Part shown: piece by piece, positions 50,501-62,368 of the stretch
Position numbering within the stretch: position 1 is the first letter of the stretch
Layout of the letters: each line of letters starts with the position of its first letter
DNA from: Apostichopus japonicus
Lineage: Eukaryota > Echinodermata > Holothuroidea > Aspidochirotida > Stichopodidae
Direction: 5' to 3'
Length of the DNA stretch: 64,000 nucleotides
Assembly: GCF_037975245.1 (NCBI RefSeq)
Contig: NC_092576.1
Span: 33,706,611 to 33,770,610, forward strand
Position numbers and translations under genes: made by a program
The notes under the pieces: model-generated
Seen by the model: only the letters and a program-made list of their open reading frames with translations
Databases searched by the model: none
Told to the model about the DNA's origin: nothing

Positions 50501-53190
50501 CTATGAGTAGCCAACAATATTTTTTGCAGTGCTTTATATGCTGGATAATAAATATTAACTTGTTGATACTGTACTCTGGTCATGTGGTATGAGTGCCAGG
50601 ATACCTTGTGGGGTACAGACAGTTAAATTACAATTTGTCCTACTGTACTCTGGTCATGTGGTATGAGTGCCAGGATACCGTGTGGGGTACAGACAGTTAA
50701 ATTACAATTTGTCTTTCAAGAACCTAAAAAGAACTAAATCCATCTACCTATATAGCAAACAATGAAAATTCTTCAATATAAATTCATCTCATTGACAGCG
50801 ATAATCCATACAGAAAAATAGTTATCATTCACATTGTAGGACCTAATATTATATGAGTACCAGTGTAGCTTGTGGGGTACAAAACTTAAATGTGATAAAA
50901 ATACACCTTAATGCATCTAAGTGGCAGCTAGAGTAGATGCCTCCATTGCTATTAGAAGCCAAACAATAACTTTGACCCTGGTTTTACACTGGAATATGAA
51001 AATTCACCTATTGATGCTGTATTCTGGTCATGTTGTATGGGTTCCAGGATACCTTGTGGGGTACAGACAGTTATATTAAATTAAAATTTGTCTCTCAAAA
51101 ACTTAACAAGAGCTAAATCCTTCTACCTAGAAAAAATACACCTTAATGCATCTATGCGGCAGCCTAAAGTAGATGCCTTCATTGCTATGAGTAGCCAACG
51201 GTATTTTTTACAGTGCTTTATATGCTGGATAATAAATATTAACTTGTTGATACTGTACTCTGGTCATGTTGTATGAGTGCCAGGATACCTTGTGGGGTAC
51301 AGACAGTTAAATTACAATTTGTCGTACTGTACTCTGGTCATGTGGTATGAGTGTCAGGATACCTTGAGGGGTACAGACACTTCAATTACAATTTGTCTCT
51401 CAAGAACTTAAAAAGAACTAAATCCATCTACCTATATAGCAAACAATGAAAATTCTTCAATATAAATTCATCTCATTGACAGCGATAATCCATACAGAAA
51501 AATACTTATCATTCACATTGTAGGACCTAATATTATATGAGTACCAGTGTAGCTTGTGCGGTACAGAACTTTAAAGTGATATAAATATACCTTAATGCAT
51601 CTAAGTGGAAGCCTTAAGTAGATGCCTTCATTGCTATGAGTAGTCAACAATATTTTTTAACAGTGCTTGATATACTGGATAATAAATATTAACTTGTTGA
51701 TACTGTACTCTGGTCATGTGGTATGAGTGCCAGGATACCTTGTGGGGTACAGACAGTTTAATTAAATTAAAATTTGTCTCTCAAGAACTTAACAAGAACT
51801 AAATCCTTCTACCTAGCTAACAATGGATATTCCTTGATATGAATTCATTGATTGACCATGGTATACTGTACAGTAAAATTTTTATTCGCAACGTTGGACT
51901 TAAGATTATATGAGTACCAGTGTAGCTTGTGGGGTACAGAACTTTAATGTGATATAAACATACCTTAATGCATCTAAATGGCAGCCTAGAGTAGATGCCT
52001 TCATTGCTATGAGTAGCCAACGGTATTTTTTACAGTGCTTTATATGCTGGATAATAAATATTAACTTGATACTGTACTCTGGTCATGTGGTATGAGTGTC
52101 GGGATACCTTGTGGGGTACAGACTGTGAAATTAAATTACAATTTGTCTCTCAAGAACTTAACAAGAACTTAAACTTTCGACCTAGCAGACAATGGCAGTT
52201 CCTTGATATGAATTCATCTAATTGACAGCTGTAATCTGTTCAGGAAAATACTTTTTTACTCCCATTGTAGGACCTAAGATTATATGAGTTCAAGTGTAGC
52301 TTGTGGGGTACAGAACTTTAATGTAATATAAATATACCTTAATGCATCCTTGTTGCAGCCTAAAGTAGATGCCTTCATTGCTATTAGAAGCCAACAATAA
52401 CTTTGACCCTGGCTTTATACTGGATAATGAAAATTCACCTATTGATGCTGTATTCTGGCCATGTTGTATGAGTGCCAGGATACCATGTGGTGTACAGAAA
52501 GTGAAATAAAACTTCAATTTGGCTCAAAAGAACTAAATCCTTCTACCTAGCAAACAATGGAAATTTCTTGATATGAATTCATCTAATTGACAGTGGTAAT
52601 CTGTACAGTAAATTTATTGTTTTCATTGTAGGACCTAAATATTATATGAGTACAAGTGTAGCTTGTGGGGTACAAAATTCAAATGTGATATAAGTATACC
52701 TTAATGCATCTAAGTTGCAGCCTAAAGTAGATGCCTTCGTTGCTATAAGATGCCAAACAATAACTTTGACCCAGGTTTTATACTGGAATATGAAAATTCA
52801 CCTATTGATGCTGTATTCTGGTCATGTTGTATGAGTGCCAGGATACCTTGTGGGGTACAGAGAGTGAAATTAAATACAATTTTTCTCTAAAGAACTTAAA
52901 TTTTCGACCCAGCAAACAATGGAAATTCCTTGATATGAATTCATCTAATTGATAGCGATAATCTGTACAGGAAAATACTTATTATTTGCATAATTATAGG
53001 ACCTAAATATTATTTGAGAACCAGTGTATGGCTTGTGGGGTACAGAACTATAATGTGATATAAGTATACCTTAATGTATCTAATAGCACCCTAAAGTAGA
53101 AACCTTCATTTACCTTGTGGGATACAGACAGTGAGATTCCATTTGTTTCTCATGACCTTAACCTTCAACCTTGCAAACAATGCAAATATT
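44530..53190 (+). repeat. Right divergent arm of the array
   Basis: Monomers again diverge and 74-bp copies are few. Variants seen only at the left arm reappear here: gtgtcaggataccttgagg at about 51350 (left 20832), a shortened monomer at about 51130 (left 21293 and 21903), and the outermost block at 52340-52680 (left 17960-18290). The array fades out by 53190 in a degraded monomer. Confidence 0.8.
47881..47980. mobile_element. 100-bp non-satellite insert with hairpin
   Basis: The array is broken by about 100 bases unrelated to the monomer. They contain a perfect stem CCCAGG-AAAGAA-CCTGGG (47898-47915) followed by three short repeats of tagtatca. The satellite resumes in a shortened monomer. 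Origin unknown. Confidence 0.6.
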
Positions 53191-54038
53191 ACTTTGATAA
53201 ATAAAGTATTAACTGGAGATGACTTCATGGGCCATTCCACATTAGAGCCAAATTTGACAAAAAAAAATCGATCTCCTCCTCACTCGGACATGTAGCTTAA
53301 GTCAGAAAAATATTTACTTTATGCTTTGGCAATCTGCAGTTGTGTTATGACAATTGGTTTAGCTACTCTCATGCTGTATGAGATAGCATGCTTAAGTACA
53401 CATTACGTAAGTTGCGCAGAGAAAAGAACAAAATTCTACTTCTTTGAAGAAACCAAGAAATCCTGTGGAGTGTTATGGAAAAAGGGCATGTGGAGGAATA
53501 AATTCAAGGCCAACTCTGATTGAAATATGTTATATGTAGGTTTTGGCAATGATACTACGTCATGCGTCTTGCATTGTAGAAAACAATCTAAGACCAAGTG
53601 ATAGTTCACTGGAGGATGGAGGGCTTGGATACCATATTGGGGGAAATGAGCCCATTTGACAAACCTGATTGGCTTCTTCACTTTTCCGCAGCAAATCTGC
53701 CATATAATCAAAGGAAGGCTTCTGATAAATGTACAAGACCATAGTATCAACTGAAATTGTTGAATATCGAGATAGTGATAATTACACATAACAGAATGAA
53801 TTGCGTATTAATTGCAACAAACCCTGCATCAAACAGCCAGATGCGTATTCCTACGTCAGGACACTACGGGAGAGAGAACAAGGAAATCTTCAAATAACAG
53901 TGACTAATGGCAATAATGCGACAGTTTGTTTCAGTATTGGATCATAGAAACGAAGTATGGTAAAATGTGGCCAAGACATACATACAAAGTATGCCAAACT
54001 GTAGCAGCTGGACGAAACAATTTGGGGGAATCCCGAAG

Positions 54039-54058
54039 TGACGTCAATTGTGACATCA
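54039..54058. promoter_or_regulatory. CRE-like pair
   Basis: A full palindromic TGACGTCA at 54039-54046 is followed four bases later by TGACATCA (54051-54058). The full palindrome is the established CREB/ATF site; there is no mapped transcript start nearby, so function is not shown. Confidence 0.3.
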
Positions 54059-54204
54059 CTCAAAATTACCCCACAGCTGTGGCCTCGCTAACCATTTAGT
54101 ATATACACCAGCAGAAAACCAGCACATTTAAGATCTCAAGACATTTATGGTTCGCTTATTATTACCTAATTTGACCAAAAGGTAGAAATTGAGGACAATC
54201 TTAC

Positions 54205-54325
54205 CTAGGTTAGAGAGAACAAGGAAAACTTCATGTAGCCAACCGGAGACTAGTGGCAATAATGCAACAGTCTCTGCATGAGAGTCCCATGCTATGGACC
54301 ACAAAATGCGCCTTAAATATGACAT
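54205..54325 (-). CDS. Weak exon candidate
   Basis: The minus-strand frame holds ETVALLPLVSGWLHEVFLVL and ends at a good donor (ctag|GTAAGA) at 54205. The related segment at 53868-53945 keeps QTVALLPLV but then has a stop. No acceptor is obvious. It could be an exon with a hydrophobic segment or a repeat fragment. Confidence 0.2.
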
Positions 54326-54788
54326 TTTGGCGGGGCATAATTTCCACCCATTAAATTTGGCAAATTAGATCGTTGGGAATGGTTGTGTTTGTAATGCGGA
54401 ATATGAAATCGAATATCCAGAAAATAATTACCTCAGCCCATGCTCCCCCCTCCTCCACCGGTGAATATTTTTTATCCAACTGTTGAAAGTGATTTTCCCT
54501 CAACCGACCAGTGTTGGGGCCAAGGCCTCACTGCCTCCTTTATAATCACAATCCCCATTTATTGGGCCACTTCTAATAGGGCTCCTGGTATCAGTGGTTC
54601 CAGAATTCACGTTTGGAAAAGACCAAAATGAAGTGATAGTGATCAGGTACTGGTAGAGGGGCATAGGGGCAGGAACCGCCCCCCCCCCCAGAACTGTTTA
54701 AGAAATAATTTTCAGGGTTCCTACATGCAAACTGGTAATATGTTAAGTCCAAAATCAAAATTCTTTTTAAGTTATTTTGATTGCCCTC

Positions 54789-54808
54789 GGGAGGGCGGGG
54801 GTGGGGGG
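54789..54808 (+). other. G-quadruplex-forming run
   Basis: Four G-runs of 3, 3, 5 and 6 are separated by single bases A, C and T. This satisfies the classic quadruplex rule with the shortest loops, which are known to favour very stable parallel folds. Confidence 0.7.
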
Positions 54809-55485
54809 TATCTACCCGTGATCCTGAAGAGGGGTCTCAGAGAAGGGGACAATCCTTCCCCCTTGGAAAGTTGCTGCATTTAAGAGAGTTTTGAATTTTC
54901 TATAAATTTGGTAGTTTTTTAGTATGCTAAGCCCCCTCGTGGCCCCCAGGATCCACCAGTATTAACAATTTCATCTGAAAGTAGCTATGGGAATAAATAG
55001 TGAGAGTTAATAACTAGAAATGTGCTTAAAAATTGCATGTAAAACAAGCCTATCAACAGTATCCACAGTGGTACTGGGGGTGATGAGTTCTTCACAACGA
55101 TACTGCATTCTTCTTATTTCATGAATCCCCTGTTCTCATTTGTTTGCCCTGTACATGCCTACCAAGGAAGGACCAATCAGAGATCCTATAGAACTTATGG
55201 CATTCAAAAGCTTGAGCTGAAAGAGTCACAAAGTTACAATCAAATTTGTGGCTTAACTCTGTTGATATTGCACATATAGAAGGTAGCAATGTCCTCACAT
55301 AAGGACACACAGCAATTAAAGCTGCCTTAGGGGAAGTAATTGACCCTTTCATGGTGGATTAGCTTTCTGCCAAGGTCTTTTATTAGCTGAAACACAAAGA
55401 CTTCAGTCCTTTATTTCAGTAGGCAAGGGGATTCAAATTAACTACACATGGCCTACCTTGATTGGCAGAAGGGTGAGGGTGGGAG

Positions 55486-55517
55486 CAGGGAGCTGCTGTT
55501 AGAGTAGCAGCTCCCTG
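55486..55517. repeat. Palindrome 1 (12-bp arms, 8-nt loop)
   Basis: CAGGGAGCTGCT at 55486-55497 is matched by its exact reverse complement at 55506-55517. Confidence 0.9.
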
Positions 55518-55580
55518 GTGGGAGGGTATCATGTTTTACTTTATTAGGTATTACTGTGTGGCAGTGGACAGTACTTGTGT

Positions 55581-55607
55581 CAGGGAGCTGCTACTAGCAG
55601 CTCCCTG
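55581..55607. repeat. Palindrome 2 (13-bp arms, 1-nt centre)
   Basis: CAGGGAGCTGCTA at 55581-55593 is matched by its exact reverse complement at 55595-55607. The arms are the same sequence as palindrome 1, 95 bp away. Confidence 0.9.
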
Positions 55608-57780
55608 CTTGTGTCAAACAACTTTTCTCTGGGAATTAATTTTACTGAACAGTATTATCTATCTGCATGCCTATCGTATTTCAATTCAGGCTTACAATTG
55701 GTAATATCAAATTAAAGTCCTATTCACAGTTTGCTTATGAATTTCTGAAAACAAACTTCCGAAGTAGATTCAATGTTTGTTAACCTAAATTCACTCTGAC
55801 CAGGTGGGTATATGGAGAAAAGCTGTCACAATCGAAAGAAATATTTCTGTTGCCCTTATGGCGGTATCGATTTACCCTAATATCACTGCGACTGCCTATT
55901 TTAGTAAGGTTCATTACACAAATGTAAACAAAATAGTCTTCAATGCAGTCCCATTCGTATCGAACACTATTTAAAATTCCACGGAGGAAACGTCTGAAAT
56001 CACCTGCGTATTCATTGCAATGGAAGCAAATTACACAATTTGCAAGCTACATCGGTAAAACCGATAGAAAGATACCTTTCAAGAGAAGGAACAGCTTAAA
56101 CATGAAAGTGATAGTAAAGGCCTAGGTTTATAACGGTCATAAACAACACAGAGAGATTTGATTGGCGGGTGATCTGTTTGGCGGGACTTGCATATATTGA
56201 TCGAAGTTTGTAGAATCTACACCCTCCTTAAAAATTATGGCAGCATTTATTCAGTTCAGCATTTTTAACGACAGATAACTCAATAAAGCTAATGACTATT
56301 GATATGAAAAATGCACAGAAATGTGTTATTTTCACTGACATTTCAGTGCAATAAACTGGGATGGTCAAAGTTTAAATTTGGCAAACCCTGAATGGGACTG
56401 TTAAACAATTTATGGAAACATAGTAGCAATTGCTGCAGATTCTCAATATTCTATAATACAAAATCACTGAACGTTATTTATCATCAGTCTCATGTTGTGC
56501 TGTAAATGTAATTGTCTTCTTGAAAAGCTTTGTTCACTTCAGTCTTGTTATCATTTATGAGACATTAAATTCCTGCAAATGTTTCTCCATTACTAGTTTG
56601 GACAGTATTTCAGAATGGGAAAGTTATTACACCTAATTATGTCTTGAACTTAAGTATTGTGTTGCCAATTTTAAAGAAACGAGGTCTAATTTTCTAACCA
56701 TACTAGAAGATATGTAAACAAGCTTCTTTTCTTCTAAGACGTATTTCTGTGTGACTGATCAATTTTCAAAAAATTTTATGTGTATATAGGCTAATGAACA
56801 AGTGGATCAGTTGCTCATTAAGTAATTGCATATATGCAAGAAAAGAGTTCGGGCATTTCCTCAGCAGACAAATGTTCTTTGTGGGATTGCACAGCCAGAT
56901 GTGGGAATTGCAAACACTACATTGTCCTGATGAATTATTTAGGGGTTAGGGGCCAAAAATATAAGCACACTTTTAAAAAATAGCCCATATGATGAAATGT
57001 TTCAATTTATACTGTCAGTCCACTTCGTTTTAACATTTTGTACACTAACTTGGTTGAAATATTACGAGGTTGAGCTTTGACACCGGTTGCATGATACAAA
57101 TGCGTCAGCTATCCCAGAAAGCAATTTGAGGAATTCACAGATAATCCATGTGTACAGAATTCCTGTAGACATTTGTTTCAGTTGTTCATGTGATCTGATT
57201 GGGCAACTGAAGTCGAGCAGGTAAACATGTGTTTGAGTAACCATAGAAATGAAGTTACACATATTGTTCATGAAGACTGTGTTTGAGCCCGATTTGGGCC
57301 ATTTGATCCCTAAAACCGTGTAAGAGTCATAGAAAAGAACATATTTATCAACTCCAAATAGTAACTTCTTTTTGCTTCATCATAAATACATAGTACTAGT
57401 TTCAGAATAAAAGGTTCAGAAATGGAGCGGCTGCAAAATTGTTTTAGACTCAGAAAACCACATAGAAATAATAACAGTTAACTTTGTTACATTAAACACT
57501 TTTACAGTGTTGCAAACACAGTGTTGCAAAGTGAATCTTGAATTAGCATAAATAGCTTAGCAGCTCAACACATTTGAGAGATAGAAAGATGACAACAAAG
57601 CATTAAAGAAGTGGTAACTACTTTGCACACATGTTAAATATATTTCAATTATATATTCAATTATGTTCAATAAAAACCAAAATAACTGATAATAGCAAAT
57701 ACAAACAAGTGATAACTAATAATAACCATAATAACAAATGTGAAAAACATTGTACTCTTTGTGTTACAGGGGAAAATGAA
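55608..57780. other. Unique sequence, no gene recognised
   Basis: AT-rich, with no supported exon. The open frames at 55943-56125 (plus) and 57062-57271 (minus) have no recognised features. Confidence 0.4.
56158..56186 (+). promoter_or_regulatory. Possible E2F-like/CCAAT promoter motif pair
   Basis: TTGATTGGCGGG (inverted CCAAT overlapping GGCGGG) is followed by TTTGGCGGGA at 56177-56186, which matches the established E2F site form TTTSSCGS. No gene start next to it is proven. Confidence 0.3.
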
Positions 57781-57782
57781 GC

Positions 57783-60700
57783 AAAATACAGCAATACCTG
57801 TGTTTTCTATAAGTGAAGCTGGCATTGCCAATGTAGGAAAATACTCTGGACTTTGTTATTTTGTACAAAAATAATGGAAAGCATATGCTTATGTTCAATG
57901 CCGAACTGTGTATTCTCCTATAATGCTCATTTCCCCCACCCCCCACCCCCACATCACCCATTATCAGACACGATTTTGATCTTTTCTGCCAAAAAATTGT
58001 AGCAGAAAGTGTACTCAGTGAATACCTAACTGTGTATTCTCGGATAATGCAAGTGAAGCTGGCATTGTCACTCTAGGAAACTACTTTGGACTTTGTTATT
58101 TTGTACAAAAATAATGGAAAGCATATATGCTTATGTTCAATACAGAACTGTGTATTTTCTATAATGCTCGTGTCCCCCACCCTCCTCCCCAAAGATAGTG
58201 GAATATGCTCAATGCAAAATTATAATCTCCAATATTTAATCTCCAATAATGCCAATGCACAATGATGATGGAATGCATATAAGCTTAATGCATTACTGTA
58301 TATTCTCCTATAATGATCGTGCCCCCACCTACGCACAATTAGATACACTTTTGGACTTTTTTTCCAAAAAAATTATATTCTCCAATAATGGTAGTGCAGC
58401 TGGCATTGTCACTCTAGAAAAATACTTTGGAATTTTGTCATTTTGTACAAAGATGGTGGAGTATGCTCAATGCATAACTGTTTATTCTCCTATAATGCTC
58501 GTGCCCCCACCTACGCACAATTAGATACACTTTTGGACTTTTTTTCTGAATTAAAATTATATTCTCCATTATTGCCAGTGCAGCTGGAATTGCCACTCTA
58601 GGAAAATACTCTGGGACTTTGTCATTTGGTACAAAGATGGTGGAATATGCTCAATGCATAACTGTTTATTCTCCTATAATGATCGTGCCCCCACCAACGC
58701 ACAATTAGATACACTTTTGGACTTTTTTTCCAAAAAAAATTATATTCTCCAATAATGGTAGTGCAGCTGGCATTGTCACTCTAGGAAAATACTTTGGAAT
58801 TTTGTCATTTTGTACAAAGATGGTGGAATATGCTCAATGCATTACTGTTTATTCTCCTATAATGCTCGTGCCCCTACCTACGCACAATTAGATACACTTT
58901 TGGACTTTTTTTCTGAATTAAAATTATATTCTCCATTATTGCCAGTGCAGCTGGTATTGCCACTCTAGGAAAATACTCTGGACTTTGTCATTTTGTACAA
59001 AGATGGTGGAATATGCTCAATGCATAACTGTTTATTCTCCTATAATGCTCGTGCCCCCACCTACACACAATCAGATACACTTTTGGACTTTATTTCTGAA
59101 GATTTTTTTTTTTATAATATCCAATATTGCCAATGCACAATGATGATGGAATGCAAATAAGCTTAATGCATTACTGTATATTCTCCTATAATGATCGTGC
59201 CCCCACCTACGCACAATTAGATACACTTTTGGACTTTTTTTCCAAAAAAATTATATTCTCCAATAATGGTAGTGCAGCTGGCATTGTCACTCTAGGAAAA
59301 TACTTTGGAATTTTGTCATTTTGTACAAAGATGGTGGAATATGCTCAATGCATAACTGTTTATTCTCCTATAATGCTCGTGCCCCACCTACGCACAATTA
59401 GATACACTTTTGGACTTTTTTTCTGAATTAAAATTATATTCTCCATTATTGCCAGTGCAGCTGGTATTGCCACTCTAGGAAAATACTCTGGGACTTTGTC
59501 ATTTTGTACAAAGATGGTGAAATATGCTCAATGCATAACTGTTTATTCTCCTATAATGATCGTGCCCCCACCTACGCACAATTAGATACACTTTTGGACT
59601 TTTTTTCCAAAAAAAATTATATTCTCCAATAATGGTAGTGCAGCTGGCATTGTCACTCTAGGAAAATACTTTGGAATTTTGTCATTTTGTACAAAGATGG
59701 TGGAATATGCTCAATGCATAACTGTTTATTCTCCTATAATGCTCGTGCCCCCACCTACACACAATCAGATACACTTTTGGACTTTATTTCTGAAGAAAAA
59801 AAAAATTATAATATCCATTATTGCCAATGCACAATGATGATGGAATGCAAATAAGCTTAATGCATTACTGTATATTCTCCTATAATGATCGTGCCCCCAC
59901 CTACGCACAATTAGATACACTTTTGGACTTTTTTTCCAAAAAAATTACATTCTCCAATAATGGTAGTGCAGCTGGCATTGTCACTCTAGGAAAATACTTT
60001 GGAATTTTGTCATTTTGTACAAAGATGGTGGAATATGCTCAATGCATAACTGTTTATTCTCCTATAATGATCGTGCCCCACCTACGCACAATTAGATACA
60101 CTTTTGGACTTTTTTTCTGAATTAAAATTATATTCTCCATTATTGCCAGTGCAGCTGGTATTGCCACTCTAGGAAAATACTCTGGGACTTTGTCTTTTGT
60201 ACAAAGATGGTGGAATATGCTCAATGCATAACTGTTTATTCTCCTATAATGCTCGAGCCCCCACCCACACACAATCACATACACTTTTGGACTTTGTTTC
60301 TGAAAAAAACTATATTCTCCAATAATGCCAATGCAGTTGGCATTGCCACTCTAGGAAAATACTCTGGACTTTATCATTTGTACAAAGATGGTGGAATATG
60401 CTCAATGCATAACTGTATATTCTCCTATAATGATCGTGCCCCCACCTACGCACAATTAGATACACTTTTGGACTTTTATTCTGAAAACAAAAAATCATAT
60501 TCTCCAATCATGCCATGCAGCTGGCATTGTCACTCTAGGAAAATACTTTGGAATTTTGTCATTTTGTACAAAGATGGTGGAATATGCTCAATGCATAACT
60601 GTTTATTCTCCTATAATGATAGTGCCCCCACCCACACACAATCAGATACAATTTTGGACTTTTTTTCCAAAAAAATTATATTCTCCAATAATGGTAGTGC

Positions 60701-62345
60701 AGCTGGCATTGTCACTCTAGGAAAATACTTTGGAATTTTGTCATTTTGTACAAAGATGGTGGAATATGCTCAATGCATAACTGTTTATTCTCCTATCATA
60801 AAGTTAGTGCCCCCACCTACACACAATCAGATACACTTTTGGACTTTATTTCTGAGAAAAAAAAAATTATAATCTCCAATAATGCCAATGCACAATGATG
60901 ATGGAATGCATATGGAATGTATTACTGGATATTCTCCTATAATGATCGTGCCCCCACCCACACACAATCAGATACACTTTTGGACTTTGTTTCTGAAAAA
61001 ATTATATTCTCCAATAATGCCAATGCAGCTAGCATTGCCACTCCAGGAAAATACTTTAGACTTTGTCATTTGTACAAAAATAATGGAAAGCGTATATGCT
61101 CTTGTTTATGTTAAATAGTTTAGTTTAGAGACCCAAAGATGAAGAAGCCTGACATTAGCTTATTTGAGGCCATATATACGTGTTAGATCGTGGACGAACA
61201 CCGGCTTATTTCAAGCCTTCTCTTTACGATAAGTGTTCAAAGGATAACGAGGCAGGTGTGTGATTTTGCTCCCATTCCTGCTACCGGGACCGCCATTTAA
61301 TGTCCCCGTCCTACGGACTACAGTGTATACCCCAGCATCTGACCACTGTCTCAAATACTGAGGTAGGCAAAGGCACCCCATTTGACATCAATGCAGTGCA
61401 GCCATGACAAACAAAGTTGTTTCAAAACCAAATGCACAACTGTGTATTGTTCTATATAATGCTCATGACCCCCCCCACTCCCCACAACCTGCTATCAGAT
61501 ACAATGCTGGCCATTTTTTCCCTGCAAAAACAAAAGTGCAGCAGAAAGTGTACTCAGTGAATACCTAACTGTGTATTCTCTAATGATTTATCAATCTATC
61601 AGACACACTTCTGGACTTTTTTTCTGAACAAAAAATTGTAGCAGAAAGTGTACTCAGAATATGCACTCAGTATTCTCTAATAATGCCAGTGCAGCTGGCA
61701 TTGCCACTTTATGAAAATATGCTGGACTTTTGTCATTTTGTAAAAAGATGGTGGAATGTGTATATGCCTAATGCATTAAACTGTATATTCTCCTATAATG
61801 CTTGTGTTTTCTATAAGTGAAGCTGGCATAGCCAGTCTAGGTACATACTTTAGATTAGACACACTTTTGGACTTTTTTTCTGCAGCAAAAAATGGAACAG
61901 AAAGTGTACTCAGTAAAAAACCTTACTGTGTATTCTATAATAATGCCAGAGAAGCTGGCATTGCCAATCTAGGAAACTACTCTGGACTTTGTCATTTTGT
62001 ACAAATATGGTGGAATGTGTATACGCTTAATGCATAACTGTATATTCTCTGTACTCAGTATTCTCTAATAATTCCAGTGCAGCTGGCATTGCCACTTTAT
62101 GAAAATACGCTGGACTTTTGTCATTTTGTAATAATGCTTGTCCCCAATTTTGTATAATACTTGTCCCCAATGTCCCCGCCCCCCCCCCTCCACAAACTCT
62201 CAGACACAATTCTGGACTATTTTCTCAACAGAAAAAATGTAGCAGAAAGATAGCAGATATTGTACTCAAAAAGTGTACTCAGTATTCTCTAATAAACCAT
62301 TGCCACTCTAGGAAAATACTTATACTTTGGCATCTACACAAAGCC
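57783..62345 (+). repeat. Second satellite array, ~183-bp unit
   Basis: The word tattctcctataatg recurs at 58301, 58483, 58667 and 58850, a period of 182-184 bp. Units carry tcgtgcccccacctacgc, gatacacttttggactttt and gtgcagctggcattg. Two classes alternate (ccaaaaaaattatattctcc and tctgaattaaaattatattc). A 99-codon frame at 59127 and 59821 marks a 694-bp higher-order unit. Edges (57783-58200, 61430-62345) are diverged. No similarity to the larger satellite is seen. Confidence 0.9.
61105..61430. mobile_element. Non-satellite insert in the second array
   Basis: About 325 bp unrelated to the 183-bp unit. It contains ctaccgggaccgccatttaatgtcc-type sequence with nested inverted words (gggac...gtccc, gtcc...ggac), which may be a short interspersed element. 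A faintly similar stretch lies near 640-660. Confidence 0.45.
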
Positions 62346-62368
62346 AAAAAAATTAAAAAATGTCGCGT

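Larger units (their letters stand above)
17875..53190 (+). repeat. 35-kb satellite array with nested higher-order structure
   Basis: All copies share one orientation. The long monomer is about 370-380 bp (for example GTGCCAGG words at 18089, 18460 and 18832). Within it two related halves spaced about 185 bp each contain CTTGTGGGGTACA followed by TTAAAT, so the long monomer is an old dimer. A 74-bp part of it is tandemly repeated between long monomers. In the central part two long plus four short monomers make a unit of about 1052 bp. No coding function is credible: stops are frequent and open frames recur only because the DNA recurs. Confidence 0.95.
53191..55480. other. Unique sequence, no named gene
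   Basis: Two related segments (about 53868-53945 and 54213-54290) share gagagaacaagga and ggcaataatgc words and look like an old local duplication. The minus-strand frame at 53436-53789 and a plus frame at 54440-54631 are open but show no domain. C-runs lie at about 54443 and 54680. Confidence 0.4.

Noticed and set aside
17875-53190. CRISPR-like array
   Set aside because: Regular repeats are present, but there are no unique spacers; everything between the boxes is itself repeated, and the context is eukaryotic.
53436-53789. 117-codon minus-strand frame
   Set aside because: Another frame (53560-53742) is equally open over the same bases, neither has splice or domain support.
60207-60872. 221-codon plus-strand open frame, the longest in the window
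   Set aside because: It lies wholly in the 183-bp satellite. The unit is near a multiple of three, so a frame can stay open across copies; residues repeat with the DNA and shift frame at each indel.
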